Below, piece by piece: positions 39,505 through 48,921 of a stretch of 64,000 bases of DNA. Each line of letters starts with the position of its first letter. Position 1 is the stretch's first letter. The notes under the pieces are model-generated. The model made no database searches, had not been told where the DNA came from, and saw nothing but the letters and a program-made list of their open reading frames with translations. The position numbers and the translations under genes are program-made. Source of the stretch: Streptomonospora litoralis (lineage in GTDB: Bacteria > Actinomycetota > Actinomycetes > Streptosporangiales > Streptosporangiaceae); assembly GCF_004323735.1 (NCBI RefSeq), contig NZ_CP036455.1, positions 1,545,101 to 1,609,100 of the forward strand, written 5' to 3'.

Positions 39505-41337
39505 TCACAGGTCCACGCCGAGGAGTTCGTCCAAAATGTCGTAGGTGCCGGAGAAGTCCAGGTAGACGGCGAGGACGACCACCGCGATTACCGCCAGCAG
39601 CAGGAACATGAAGCAGCCCAGGCAGCCGCCGCAGCCGCTTTTCTTCTTCTTGCGCCGAGGCGGCTGCTGCGGCTGCTGGGGCGGCGGTCCGGCAGGGCCC
39701 CAGGGCGCCTGACCGCCGGAGGCCCCGCCCCACGGCTGGCGCCCGCCCGACTGGTAGCCGCCCGGCCCCTGCGGCGGCTGGGCCGCGTGCGGCGGGTAGC
39801 CGCCGGGCTGGGCTCCGTGGGGGCCGGGCGGCCCCGGGTAGCCCTGCGGCATCGGCGGTTCGGCGCGGCCCTCGCGGCCGCGGCGCTTGGCGGGCGGTGC
39901 CGGGGGAGGCGGCTGGTGACCGTAGGGCGGGTAGCCGGGCGGCGGCCCCTGCGGCGGCGGTGCACCCGGCCCGGCGGCACCGTAGCCCTGCTGGGGACCG
40001 GAAGGGCCGGGGTAGGCGGGAGGCTGCGGCCCGTAGCCCTGCGGGGGGCCCGAAGGCTGCTGCGGGTGGGGCGGCGGGTTCGCGGGGGCGGGCCGCTCGC
40101 CGGCGGGGGAGCGCTGCCCGCCGGCCGGGTCGTAGGGCTGCGGCGGCGGGCCGGACGGCGGCTGCTGCGGCCCCGACTGAGGCGGCTCGAAGGGCGCCGG
40201 GCCCGACCGGGGCTGTCCGGGTGCGCCGCCGGATTCGGCACCCGGATCGTGGGCCGCCCCGGGCGAGGGCCGCTGCGCCGCCTGCTGCGCTTCGGCGGCG
40301 CGCCGGGCGTTCTCCTGCTCGGCGCGCTTGCGGGCCTCCTCGGCGGCCTGCTTGCGCTGCTCCTCCTGGCGCTGTCTGCGCTCCTCGGAGATCTCCGACC
40401 AGCCCTCTTTGAGGTCGCCGAGGAACCTGTTCAGACTGAACTTCTTCTTGTCGTCGTCATCGTCCGCGCCCGCCGCGCCGCCGGCACCCGCGGTTCCCGC
40501 CGCGTTCGCTCCCAGGGTCATACCGGGGTCGCCGGGGTCGAAGACCGCGGTCTGCGGGGCGCCGCCGCCCTGCCCGGTGCCTCGGCCGCCGCTGTTCAGG
40601 TCGTCGGTGGGCTCGTCGTTGTCCTGGAACGGGTCGATGCGCATGGTCGAGCCGGCCGCCTGGCCGCCCGTCACGTCGTCGGTGGGCTCCTCGTCCGCAG
40701 AGGGGCCCGCAGCGGACCCGCCGCGGGCATGCGGGTCGAAGCGCGCGGTCGCGTCCGCGGTCCGGCCGCCCCGGAGGTCGTCGGTCGGCTCGTCGCCACT
40801 GTCGCCCAGGTCCGCGGTCGGCTCGTCGTCGCGGCCGGGGGCCGCACCACCGGCGCCGGATTGGCCGGATGCGGCCGGAGGGTCGATCCGCATCGTCGAT
40901 CCGCCGCCGGACAGGTCGGCCGTGGGCTCCTCGCCGTCCTCGGCCCGCTGCGACCCCGGCCACTGACCGGGATCCATACGGATCGTGCCGGGTTCGCCGC
41001 CGACAGCGGAGCCGGGCAGGGCAGTGTCGGTGTCGGCGGGCGCGCCGGCCTGCGAGCCGGGCCACTGGCCGGGGTCCAGCCGGACGGTGCCGGGCTCGTC
41101 GCCGATCGAAGGTCCGGATCCGCCGATGTCGGGGGCGGTGGCCTCGTCGTCGGAGGCGCCCGCGCCGCCGAGGTCGGCGGTGGCCTCGTCGTCCTCGCCC
41201 GAGGCCGCGCCGGCCTCGGCCCGAAGTTCGGAGAGGGAGCGTACGTGCTGCGTCCACTCGTCGCCGTTCCACCAGCGCAGCCGGTCCTCACCGCCGTGCG
41301 GATCCGCGTACCAGCCTGGCTCGATCGATCCACCCAT
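39505..41337 (-). CDS. DUF2510 membrane protein with long low-complexity region
   Basis: 610 residues from ATG 41337. A DUF2510 domain (about 4-30, SIEPGWYADPHGGEDRLRWWNGDEW) starts the chain. A long acidic stretch contains repeated units: DEPT(A/D)DL at least five times, STMRIDP twice and (T)(V/I)R(L/M)DPGQWPGSQ twice. A charged helix (about 300-370) is followed by a Pro/Gly/Gln-rich part. The C-terminus is KKKKSGCGGCLGCFMFLLLAV..., one TM helix with three Cys. It is probably membrane-anchored with a large cytoplasmic region. Function unknown; DUF2510 is common in actinobacteria. Confidence 0.75.
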   Translation of the reverse strand: MGGSIEPGWYADPHGGEDRLRWWNGDEWTQHVRSLSELRAEAGAASGEDDEATADLGGAGASDDEATAPDIGGSGPSIGDEPGTVRLDPGQWPGSQAGAPADTDTALPGSAVGGEPGTIRMDPGQWPGSQRAEDGEEPTADLSGGGSTMRIDPPAASGQSGAGGAAPGRDDEPTADLGDSGDEPTDDLRGGRTADATARFDPHARGGSAAGPSADEEPTDDVTGGQAAGSTMRIDPFQDNDEPTDDLNSGGRGTGQGGGAPQTAVFDPGDPGMTLGANAAGTAGAGGAAGADDDDDKKKFSLNRFLGDLKEGWSEISEERRQRQEEQRKQAAEEARKRAEQENARRAAEAQQAAQRPSPGAAHDPGAESGGAPGQPRSGPAPFEPPQSGPQQPPSGPPPQPYDPAGGQRSPAGERPAPANPPPHPQQPSGPPQGYGPQPPAYPGPSGPQQGYGAAGPGAPPPQGPPPGYPPYGHQPPPPAPPAKRRGREGRAEPPMPQGYPGPPGPHGAQPGGYPPHAAQPPQGPGGYQSGGRQPWGGASGGQAPWGPAGPPPQQPQQPPRRKKKKSGCGGCLGCFMFLLLAVIAVVVLAVYLDFSGTYDILDELLGVDL

Positions 41338-41424
41338 GGCGGACAGACTAAAGGGTGCGCGCAGGCGCCCCGACCGCTCGTCCACAGGGTTCGCTCCGGT
41401 CGCGGCCACCTCCGCCGGGGGCGC

Positions 41425-42096
41425 TCAGCCGCTCACCGCGCCGGCGTAGTGGCGCTGCCCGTCGGCCGCGCGCTCGATCGGAGGCAGCGGAGCCGGCGCG
41501 GTGAGGGCGCGGGGCGGGTTCGGCGGCCGGGCTTGGGCGAGGAGGCGCTGCGGGCAGACCGCGCCGGGTGCGCTCGCCTGCGCACCGGGTACCTGGGAAT
41601 GGCCGAAGTGGCCTCCGCGCGCCCATAACCGCTCACTCGACGAGCGCGGATGCGGCGCCTGCAGCCCCGAGGGAGGTGCCCCGGCCGGCCAGCGCCGGGG
41701 GACCTCCCAGGAGTCCAGCCAACTCAGGATCGGGTCCAGGTCGCACAGTGGTAAGTCGGTGAAGGGAGCATGGGACCATCCGATCACTCGAATGATGACG
41801 CAGACGCGTCCCTCGCATGCCCGGTCGGGCGCGGCCGCGGTGAGCTCGCCGCCGGCCGGCGCGGTGGCCGGCAGCATCTGCACGGTCTCGCCGGTGCGGG
41901 GATTCCACACCAGGTGTCCGCAGCGGCCGTCGCCGACGAGGCGCCGGGCCACGGCTTGGGCCGTCAGCGATGCGGGGTCCGACTCGGTCGTGAGCCACAC
42001 GGCGCGCGGCGCACCGCCTTTCAAATGGGCGCCTCGCGGGCTTGTGCAGGGGACTCGTCTGGCGCCCGGCATCCATGCGTTGACCACAGCAGCCAC
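41425..42096 (-). CDS. Amidase-like hypothetical protein
   Basis: 223 residues from GTG 42096; GTG 42087 is an alternative with a better ribosome site. WLTTESDPASL, VCVIIRVIGWSHAPFTDLP and GGHFGHSQVPG (about 160-170) match a streptomycete family annotated as peptidoglycan-recognition/N-acetylmuramoyl-L-alanine-amidase-like. GHSQVPG is the feature I rely on. No signal peptide is seen. The C-terminus is Pro-rich. Activity is uncertain. The 41338-41424 stretch below it is empty. Confidence 0.6.
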   Translation of the reverse strand: MAAVVNAWMPGARRVPCTSPRGAHLKGGAPRAVWLTTESDPASLTAQAVARRLVGDGRCGHLVWNPRTGETVQMLPATAPAGGELTAAAPDRACEGRVCVIIRVIGWSHAPFTDLPLCDLDPILSWLDSWEVPRRWPAGAPPSGLQAPHPRSSSERLWARGGHFGHSQVPGAQASAPGAVCPQRLLAQARPPNPPRALTAPAPLPPIERAADGQRHYAGAVSG

Positions 42097-42226
42097 CTCT
42101 CACCACTCCCGCGCATACCGACCCCCTTTGAGTACGTGAAGTGGAGGGCTAAGTCCATAGGGGTGCGTTGTGGGAAAGGGTGATCTATCCGTCCAGTTCG
42201 ATCCGGCCGCTCGTGCGCAGGCGGGA

Positions 42227-44023
42227 TCAGCCGCCCTGGGCCGCGGGCTCCAGCCGGTGGGAGAACGCCTGCAGGAAGATGTCGCCGATCTCCGTGGGGT
42301 CCTCGGTGGTGTAGGACGCACCGCCGGTGGCCTCGGCGATCTTCTGCAGCGGCTCCGGGTCGATGTCGGGGCCGAAGGCGATGGTGAAGACCGGGATGGG
42401 ACGCACCGGCGAGGACTCCTCCTCGATGGTGGACAGCAGCTTGTCCAGGCTGATGCTTTCGGAGTCGTCGTTGTTGCCGTCGGTCAGCATCAGGATGGCG
42501 TTGACCCGGTCGGCCTTGTAGGTGCGCGACATCTGCCGGTAGGCGGCGAGGTAGGTGTCGTACAGGCCGGTGTCACCGTCGGGCACGGGCTGCAGGGAGT
42601 TCCACTGGGAGACGAGGGCCTCCTTCTGCGTCACGCCGCCTTCGACCTCCGCGCTGAGCTCGCGGATGGGCATCATCTCCTCGTAGTCGAGGCCGTCGTT
42701 GATGCCCACCGAGAAGCGCCACATGCCGAGTTCGGAGCCTTCGGGGAACAGGTCGAGGCCCTGGATCGCGGCCGCGGCGGTGATCTGCATCCGGTTCATG
42801 CCGGTGCCGGGCACCGGCTCCAGCATCGAACCGGAGACGTCGGCGATGGTCAGGAGCCGGGAGTCGAGCTTGAGCCGGTTCCACGCCTGGGTGAGCCGCT
42901 GCACGTCCTGGGTGGAAGGGGTGGGCAGGTCCTCGGGTGCGGACTCCTTGAAGCCGGCGTCCGCGGCGAGCACCTGCGGGTCGGCCTTGCCGGCGGGGGT
43001 GCGGAACCCGTCCTTGAGCAGGACCCGCTGCGCCGCCTTGCGGGTGAGCTCCTCGCGGAAGAGCTCGGCCGCCTGGGAGACCACCGGGTCGGTGCTGCGG
43101 TCGATGTAGGGGTAGTCCAGCCGGTAGGTGCCGCCCTGCGGGTAGCCGATCTGCGCGGGGGCGTCGCCGTGGTCCTGGTTGTACCGCCAGGCGGCCTGCT
43201 CGGAGAGGACCAGCACGCCGGAGGACTCGGGGTTCTCGGCGAGCGTGGTGAAGGCCGCCTCCTGGTCGGCGGCGACGTTGCGCTGCAGGGCCTGCAGCGC
43301 CGCTACGAGCTGGGGCCGGCCCTGCTCGTCCTCCTGGCCGATGGCGCCGGCGACCAGCGCCAGCGTCGCCATGCCCGACGAACTGCGGATGGGGTCGACC
43401 AGCTGCACCTGGGAGCCCTCGGAACCCGAGGAGGGCGCCGCTGTGGGCACCAGCGCCTCCCATGACGGCTGGTCGCCGGAGGATTCGGCCTCGGCCGGGC
43501 GGGCGAGCACCAGCGGGGAGGAGGCCACCGAGGTGCCGGTGTCGGTGAAGGCCGAATCGCCCGAGTCGTCCTTGACCAGGTTGGACCACAGCGAGGAGTC
43601 GGGGATCCAGACGTCGGACTCGGTCTCGCCGGAGGCGGGACCCGAGCCGGTGATGCCGTAGGTGATGTTGGCCGATTCCGCCGCGCGGACCTCGGCCTGC
43701 ACACAGCGGCCGTCGACACCATCGTTGTCGGCGTTGAAATCGGCGGCGATCTCCTTGAGGGCGGGGGTGATCTCCGGGCTGGCCGCGATGCCGAGTTCGA
43801 CGTCCTGCCCGCCGCACCCTCCGCTGGTGTCGAGGACGTACCAGCCGGTGACACCCAGGCCGATGATGATGGCGAAGGCGGCCGCGAGAGCGGTGAAACC
43901 GCGGCCGCGGCGACGGCGCCGCCGACTGCGGCCCGAGGCGCGGCGGTCGTGGCGGTCTGCGCGGTCCCAGCGGTCCGCGCCGTCGTCGTTGTTTCCGCGG
44001 TGGCGTCCCAAAGTGTTCCTCAC
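42227..44023 (-). CDS. Secreted solute-binding/VWA fusion protein, copy 1
   Basis: 598 residues from GTG 44023. An Arg-rich cytoplasmic N-terminus and one TM helix (about 43-66) place the rest outside. The first external part is a bacterial extracellular solute-binding fold (about 75-370): GIAASPEITPALKEIAADF, DVWIPDSSLW and SEQAAWRYN. The second is a von Willebrand A domain with intact MIDAS DVSGSM (about 387) and MLTDGNNDD. Both domains together suggest metal-dependent ligand or matrix binding. A close paralogue lies immediately upstream. Confidence 0.85.
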   Translation of the reverse strand: MRNTLGRHRGNNDDGADRWDRADRHDRRASGRSRRRRRRGRGFTALAAAFAIIIGLGVTGWYVLDTSGGCGGQDVELGIAASPEITPALKEIAADFNADNDGVDGRCVQAEVRAAESANITYGITGSGPASGETESDVWIPDSSLWSNLVKDDSGDSAFTDTGTSVASSPLVLARPAEAESSGDQPSWEALVPTAAPSSGSEGSQVQLVDPIRSSSGMATLALVAGAIGQEDEQGRPQLVAALQALQRNVAADQEAAFTTLAENPESSGVLVLSEQAAWRYNQDHGDAPAQIGYPQGGTYRLDYPYIDRSTDPVVSQAAELFREELTRKAAQRVLLKDGFRTPAGKADPQVLAADAGFKESAPEDLPTPSTQDVQRLTQAWNRLKLDSRLLTIADVSGSMLEPVPGTGMNRMQITAAAAIQGLDLFPEGSELGMWRFSVGINDGLDYEEMMPIRELSAEVEGGVTQKEALVSQWNSLQPVPDGDTGLYDTYLAAYRQMSRTYKADRVNAILMLTDGNNDDSESISLDKLLSTIEEESSPVRPIPVFTIAFGPDIDPEPLQKIAEATGGASYTTEDPTEIGDIFLQAFSHRLEPAAQGG

Positions 44024-44289
44024 GGGGGTCTGTTACCTGGCGGGGGGCATGGATCGAACGGTACTGAACTCCACATCAAGGGTTAAAGAGCATCTAAAGG
44101 GTGTGGAGTCGCATTTCGGGTGCCCGATGATCATGGTTCCGGTCGGGAAAGCCCAGTGGGCAAGGGGTTCGCGTCCCCGGCGCGGTTTGATCCGGCGCAA
44201 AGTTCCGGTCATGTGCCGCGCGGGGTACAGTTATCCGATCGTGATCGCCGGACACGTTACTCCGGCGCCTCTCGGGGTTCACCGGGGGG

Positions 44290-45996
44290 TCATCGTTCGC
44301 AGTCGGGGACGCACAGCCGACGGGAGATCGAGCTGAGAAAGATGTCGCCGATCTCGCCGGGGTCGTCGGTGACCGAAAGCGTACCGCTGGTAGCCGCGGC
44401 GATGTCCGCCAGGGCGCCGCGCTCGACCTGGTCGCCGAAGGCGATGATGAACAGTGTCACCGGCCGCTCGGGATCGAACCGGTCCTGCAGCTCGGCCACC
44501 AGCTCCTCGCGCGAGATCTCGCTGGAGCCGCCGTCGCGGCCCGCGGTCAGCACGATCACGCTGTTGATGTGATCCTCGCGGTAGGTGTCGGAGACGGTGT
44601 CGTAGGCGGCGAGGATGTTGTCGTAGAGCCGTGACCGGCCGCCCTCGACCTCGATGCCCTCGGCGATCTCCTGCAGCTCCTCGCGGCGGGTGGTGCCGCT
44701 GCCGTTGTCGGCGCTGCCCAGCTCCGCCATACCCTCGACCTCCTCGCGCCCCGACTCGCCCAACTCGGTGGAGAGCAGCCACAGTCCGAGGTCGGTGTTG
44801 TCGGGGAACAGCGACAGCCCCAGCATGGCGGCGTCACGGGTGACCTCCAGGCGGGTGCCGCCGCCGTCGATGCCGGCCCGCATGGGCGCCGACACGTCGG
44901 CGAGCACGAGCGAGCGCGAAGGCATGGACAGCCGGTTCCAGTCCTCGACCGAGGACAGCAGCGCGTCGCCGGTCAGCTCCCCGTGGGTCTCGGGCCGCTC
45001 GGCGACGACACCGGTGCCCGCGCGCAGCGCGGCCGGGGCCGAACCGCCGGGCTCGCGGAAGCCCATCTCGCGCAGCCGCTCGCGGTAGGGGTCGGTGCGC
45101 AGGATCCGCCACAGGTCCTCGGCCGCGCTGCGCATGCCGGGATCGTCGCTGGTCGCCACGAAGGGGTAGTCCAGGCTCACCGTTCCCTCCCGGGGATACA
45201 GCGCCTGCAGCGAAGTGGCGGGACCGGCGTCGTTATAGGCGAACACGGCCTGCTCGGGCAGCACGGAAAGGGGTGCGGGGCCGGCGGGCACCGGATAGAC
45301 CGCCGCGGGATCGACCTCGCCGAAGGCCGTGTCGGGCTGGGCGTCGCGCACGAACCCGGTCATGGCGGTATCGGCGGCGTCGCCCGTGCCCAGGTGGCTG
45401 CGGATCGCGTGCATCACCGCCATGCCGGCGGCGCCGCGGTTGGGATCGACCATCACCAGCGGACGCTCGCCGGGGCGCTCTTCGGGCATCAGCATCTCCC
45501 AGTGCGCGGCGGAGGGCTCGGGCAGCCCGGGGGTGTCCCGCGGTGCGGCGATGACGACGGGTGTGGAGGCCAGCGAGCGCGGGTCGGTCTCGATCGTGCG
45601 CGCCCCCGCCTCGGAGACGCGGGCCAGTTCGATCCACGCCGAGGACTCTGGCACCCACACGTCGGGCGCGACCGCGGAACCGCCGGTACGCCCGCCCGAG
45701 AGCTCGGTCATCACGCGGTGCGGCGGCACCTCGGCGGCCTGGGCGAAGACGCAGTCCCCCGCGTACTCGCGGGTGTCTTCGTTGAACCGGTCGGCGGCCT
45801 GCTGCAGCACCGGCGCTATGCTCAGCGCCGCGGCGACGCGCAGGTAGCGCGTCTCGCCGCAGCCGGAGAAGCGCACGGCGACCGGGACCGCCACGCTGAC
45901 CAGGGCGATCAGCACGAGGGCCGCGGCGGTGAACCCCAGCGGGGAGCGCAGTGCGGTGCGGGTGCGCGAGGGCAGGCGGTGTCGGCCGTTGGGCAC
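44290..45996 (-). CDS. Secreted solute-binding/VWA fusion protein, copy 2, altered MIDAS
   Basis: 568 residues from ATG 45996. Same architecture as the next gene: TM helix (about 20-43), solute-binding part (LRVAAALSIAPVLQQAADRF, DVWVPESSAWIEL, PEQAVFAYNDAG) and VWA part (about 358-560, VIVLTAGRDGG). The MIDAS reads DVSAPM (about 363), so the third Ser of DxSxS is Pro and metal binding may be lost. The C-terminus ends in LCVPDCER. The two genes look like an old tandem duplication, with 266 bp between them. Confidence 0.85.
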   Translation of the reverse strand: MPNGRHRLPSRTRTALRSPLGFTAAALVLIALVSVAVPVAVRFSGCGETRYLRVAAALSIAPVLQQAADRFNEDTREYAGDCVFAQAAEVPPHRVMTELSGGRTGGSAVAPDVWVPESSAWIELARVSEAGARTIETDPRSLASTPVVIAAPRDTPGLPEPSAAHWEMLMPEERPGERPLVMVDPNRGAAGMAVMHAIRSHLGTGDAADTAMTGFVRDAQPDTAFGEVDPAAVYPVPAGPAPLSVLPEQAVFAYNDAGPATSLQALYPREGTVSLDYPFVATSDDPGMRSAAEDLWRILRTDPYRERLREMGFREPGGSAPAALRAGTGVVAERPETHGELTGDALLSSVEDWNRLSMPSRSLVLADVSAPMRAGIDGGGTRLEVTRDAAMLGLSLFPDNTDLGLWLLSTELGESGREEVEGMAELGSADNGSGTTRREELQEIAEGIEVEGGRSRLYDNILAAYDTVSDTYREDHINSVIVLTAGRDGGSSEISREELVAELQDRFDPERPVTLFIIAFGDQVERGALADIAAATSGTLSVTDDPGEIGDIFLSSISRRLCVPDCER

Positions 45997-46035
45997 GTGG
46001 TCTCCGGGGGGTGCAGCGGGTGGCTTGGCCGTGAC

Positions 46036-46047
46036 CCTACTGGTAGG
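46036..46047. promoter_or_regulatory. Perfect dyad CCTAC-TG-GTAGG
   Basis: A 12-bp inverted repeat in the 328-bp divergent gap, 40 bp upstream of the second VWA gene start. It is a possible operator for that gene. The rest of 45997-46324 shows no gene. Confidence 0.35.
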
Positions 46048-46324
46048 TAACGCGGGTGAGAAGTGCCACGTTCCAGGAGGGATCGAACCGAACGCCCGTC
46101 GTCGCCACTCATACCGGGCATGGCTAGTATGCGTACTCGATCCAGACCGGTATCTTCCGGTATGCGCACCTGTGCGGCCGGATCCCTGTGGGTCGCCGAG
46201 GCGCCGGGATGCCGCATCCCCGGTGCGAAGGGCGCTATCGGGGGTATCGCGGAAATCAGGGACGGCGAGGAATCTTTTCCCGTCGTAGCTCTGCGTAGTA
46301 AGTCGACTTCCTAGAGTGGCGGCT

Positions 46325-46843
46325 ATGGTGAAGGTGAACCCCCGCCGGGGCCTGCTCGGTTCGATCGGAACCGCGGTCCTCGGCTCCCTCTGCCTCGGCG
46401 GAGCCCTTTCCTACGGCGTCGCCGTCGGAGGCTCCCTGCTGGCCCCCGAGCCCGCGCCGACGGCGGAATCCGCGGTCAACGCGGTCAGCGGCGTCGACTC
46501 CTCGCCGGACGCGCCCGTGGGCCGGCTCCGCATCCACGTCGTCGACCAGGGCCGCGCCTACGTGCAGAACCTCACCTGCGAGGGCGACCCCGGCACCGAC
46601 CCCGCCGCCTGCGCCGAGATCGCCGAGGCGGCCGTCGAGTGGGGCGGCGCGGGCGCCTCCGACAACCCCTTCGCCGAGGTCGCCGAGAACGCGGTGTGCA
46701 CGGAGAGGGAGTACGGTCCCCAGGAGGCGGTCATCACCGGAACCTGGGAGGGCGAGACGATCGACACGCGGGTGGACCGGTCCGACTCCTGCCAGGAGGC
46801 GCGCTGGCAGCGCCTGCGCCCGGTGACAGCGCCCCTGGGCTGA
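46325..46843 (+). CDS. Subtilisin-inhibitor-like (SSI family) secreted protein
   Basis: 172 residues from ATG 46325; GTG 46316 is an alternative. After a signal/anchor (about 10-40) and linker, the SSI fold is marked by its four cysteines, C85 (NLTC), C96 (DPAAC), C125 (NAVC) and C156 (DSC), and by GTWEGE. The reactive loop after C125 reads CTEREYGP. Compared with CPMVYDP of SSI it is one residue longer, and the likely P1 is R128. That would suit trypsin-like, kexin-like or subtilisin-like proteases. These inhibitors act outside the cell on the producer's own proteases. Confidence 0.8.
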   Translation: MVKVNPRRGLLGSIGTAVLGSLCLGGALSYGVAVGGSLLAPEPAPTAESAVNAVSGVDSSPDAPVGRLRIHVVDQGRAYVQNLTCEGDPGTDPAACAEIAEAAVEWGGAGASDNPFAEVAENAVCTEREYGPQEAVITGTWEGETIDTRVDRSDSCQEARWQRLRPVTAPLG

Positions 46844-46888
46844 CCCCGCCGCGGCCAGCCGGCGGCGAAGGCACCGGCGCCGTGCTCC

Positions 46889-46894
46889 GATAAT
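46889..46894 (+). promoter_or_regulatory. -10 box GATAAT of a probably leaderless mRNA
   Basis: GATAAT lies 9 bases before ATG 46903. Transcription should start at or within two bases of the ATG, making the methyltransferase mRNA leaderless. No clear -35 is seen. Confidence 0.5.
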
Positions 46895-46902
46895 CGGTGC
46901 AC

Positions 46903-47724
46903 ATGGACGTCATCGAGGTGCCCGATCCCGGCGACGCGCGCCTGGCCGACTACTTCCGGCTGCGCGACGTCAACCTGCGCAAGAGCATCGAGACCGAGCA
47001 CGGGCTGTTCATGGCCGAGGGCGAGAAGGTCATCCGGCGAGCCCTGCACGCCGGCTACAGCCCCCGCTCGCTGCTGCTGACCCGGCGCCGCCTGGAGGCC
47101 CTATCCGGCCTCGCCGCGGCCGTCGACGCCCCCGTCTACGTCGTCGACGACGCGGTGGCCGAGCAGCTGACCGGCTTCGACGTGCACCGCGGCGCGCTCG
47201 CCTCCTTCCACCGCCGCCCGCTGCCCGCGGTCGAGGAGGTGCTGCGCGGCGCCCGCCGCGTCGTCGTGCTGGAGGACGTGCTCGACCACACCAACGTCGG
47301 CGCGATCTTCCGCAGCGCAGCGGGTCTGGGCCTCGACGCCGTACTCCTCGCCCCCCGCTGCGCCGACCCCCTCTACCGCCGGTCGGTCAAGGTCTCCATG
47401 GGCGCGGTGTTCGCCCAGCCCTACAGCCGCCTCGACGACTGGTACGGCGGCCTCGAAGCGCTGCGCGAGCGAGGGTTCCAGCTGCTCGCGCTCACCCCCG
47501 GCGCCGCCGCCGAACCGCTGCCGGACGCGCTCGCCCGCATCGGCTCCGCACCGGTGGCGCTGATGTTCGGCAGCGAGGGCGACGGCCTGTCCTCGCACTG
47601 GCTGGAGCAGGCCGACTCCGGCGTGCGCATCCCGATGGCCGGACGCGAGGTCGACTCCCTCAACGTCACCGCGGCCGCCGCCATCGCCTGCTACGAGCTG
47701 GTGCGGCCGCCGACGGGCGGGTGA
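46903..47724 (+). CDS. TrmH/SpoU-family RNA 2-prime-O-methyltransferase
   Basis: 273 residues from ATG 46903; GTG 46897 is possible. The N-terminal substrate-binding part (EHGLFMAEGEKVIRRAL, about 25-41) precedes the SPOUT domain with DVLDHTNVGAIFRSAAGLG (about 125), LMFGSEGDGLS (about 225) and the knot IPMAGREVDSLNVTAAAAI (about 247-265). Members methylate ribose in rRNA or tRNA using S-adenosylmethionine. The exact nucleotide target is not deducible. Confidence 0.9.
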   Translation: MDVIEVPDPGDARLADYFRLRDVNLRKSIETEHGLFMAEGEKVIRRALHAGYSPRSLLLTRRRLEALSGLAAAVDAPVYVVDDAVAEQLTGFDVHRGALASFHRRPLPAVEEVLRGARRVVVLEDVLDHTNVGAIFRSAAGLGLDAVLLAPRCADPLYRRSVKVSMGAVFAQPYSRLDDWYGGLEALRERGFQLLALTPGAAAEPLPDALARIGSAPVALMFGSEGDGLSSHWLEQADSGVRIPMAGREVDSLNVTAAAAIACYELVRPPTGG

Positions 47725-47869
47725 GCCGGTCCGGTGGGCCGGGCCCCGCGCCGCCGCCCGCGGAGGTGCGGGTGCTACAAGTGGGCTGCGGGGGTGACCG
47801 GCCGCCGGAGATGCGGACCCGCGAACCGGACGACGGACGGGAATCGGACGAAAGAGAAGAGGGCGAGAC

Positions 47870-48775
47870 ATGGCCGACCGCGTGCTGGTGCCCTGGGCGC
47901 AGAACCTGGAGAACGCGCCGGCGGGGATCGCCGGAGACGTCTTCGCGGGTGACGGAGAACCCGCCGCCGACCTGTCCCGGGTCGGCTTCTACGTGGTCCC
48001 CTACGGTCGCGGCCAGCGCCTGGAGCTGATGGAGCACATGCCGGGCCTGCGCGCCGTCCAGTTGCTGACCGCCGGTTACGAGCGGGCGCTGGACCACCTG
48101 CCCCCGGGTGTCGAACTGTGCAACGGCCGCGGCTTGCACGACGCGAGCACCGCCGAACACGCCTTGGCGCTCGTCCTCGCCGCGCAGCGCGAACTGCCGC
48201 GCTGGGCCGGCGACCAGGCCGCGCACCGCTGGGAGCCCCACTACACGCGCTCGCTGGCGGACTCGCGGGTGCTGATCGCGGGCTACGGCAGCATCGGCGA
48301 GGCCCTGGAGGCGCGGCTGGTGCCCAACGAGTGCGACGTGGTGCGCGTGGCCCGCACGGCACGCCCCGAGCAGGGGGTCCACGGCATCGGCAAGCTGCAC
48401 GACCTGCTGCCCGGCGCCTCGATCGTGGTGCTGACCGCGCCGCACACGCCCGAGACCGAGGGCCTGATCGGTGCCGCTGAGCTGGCGCTGCTGCCCGACG
48501 ACGCCCTGGTGGTCAACGTGGGCCGCGGGCCGCTGCTCGACACCGCCGCGCTGCTGGCGGAGAAGGGGCGCGTGCGTGCCGCCCTGGACGTCACCGACCC
48601 CGAGCCGCTGCCCGCCGGCCACCCGCTGTGGGAGGCCCCCGGCGTCTACATCACTCCGCACGTCGCCGGCGGATCCGACACCTTCTACCCGCGCGCCCGC
48701 CGGTTCGTCGACGAGCAGCTGCGGCGCTGGGCCGCCGGCGAGCCGCTGGCCAACGTGGTGCGCTCCGGAGACTGA
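47870..48775 (+). CDS. D-2-hydroxyacid dehydrogenase, NAD-type
   Basis: 301 residues from ATG 47870. Rossmann motif IAGYGSIGEALEARL (about 136-150), VLTAPHTPETEGL, VNVGRGPLLD and the catalytic TPHVAGGSD near 265. The chain is shorter than the usual 320-340 residues but has all the family's main blocks. It reduces or oxidises 2-oxo/2-hydroxy acids in the cytoplasm; substrate unknown. It stands 145 bp after the methyltransferase and may be co-transcribed. Confidence 0.88.
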   Translation: MADRVLVPWAQNLENAPAGIAGDVFAGDGEPAADLSRVGFYVVPYGRGQRLELMEHMPGLRAVQLLTAGYERALDHLPPGVELCNGRGLHDASTAEHALALVLAAQRELPRWAGDQAAHRWEPHYTRSLADSRVLIAGYGSIGEALEARLVPNECDVVRVARTARPEQGVHGIGKLHDLLPGASIVVLTAPHTPETEGLIGAAELALLPDDALVVNVGRGPLLDTAALLAEKGRVRAALDVTDPEPLPAGHPLWEAPGVYITPHVAGGSDTFYPRARRFVDEQLRRWAAGEPLANVVRSGD

Positions 48776-48921
48776 GTCCCCGTGGGCGCCCCCGTGGTGG
48801 GTCCTGCCTATCCGGAAAAGAGCTGGCGCGGCGTGCGCAATCCCCCGCGGCGCCGCACCTACCGGCTCCGACGGGCGCACGTCGAGTGGGAAACGTCCCT
48901 GCCGTAGAGCAGACTGCAGGT

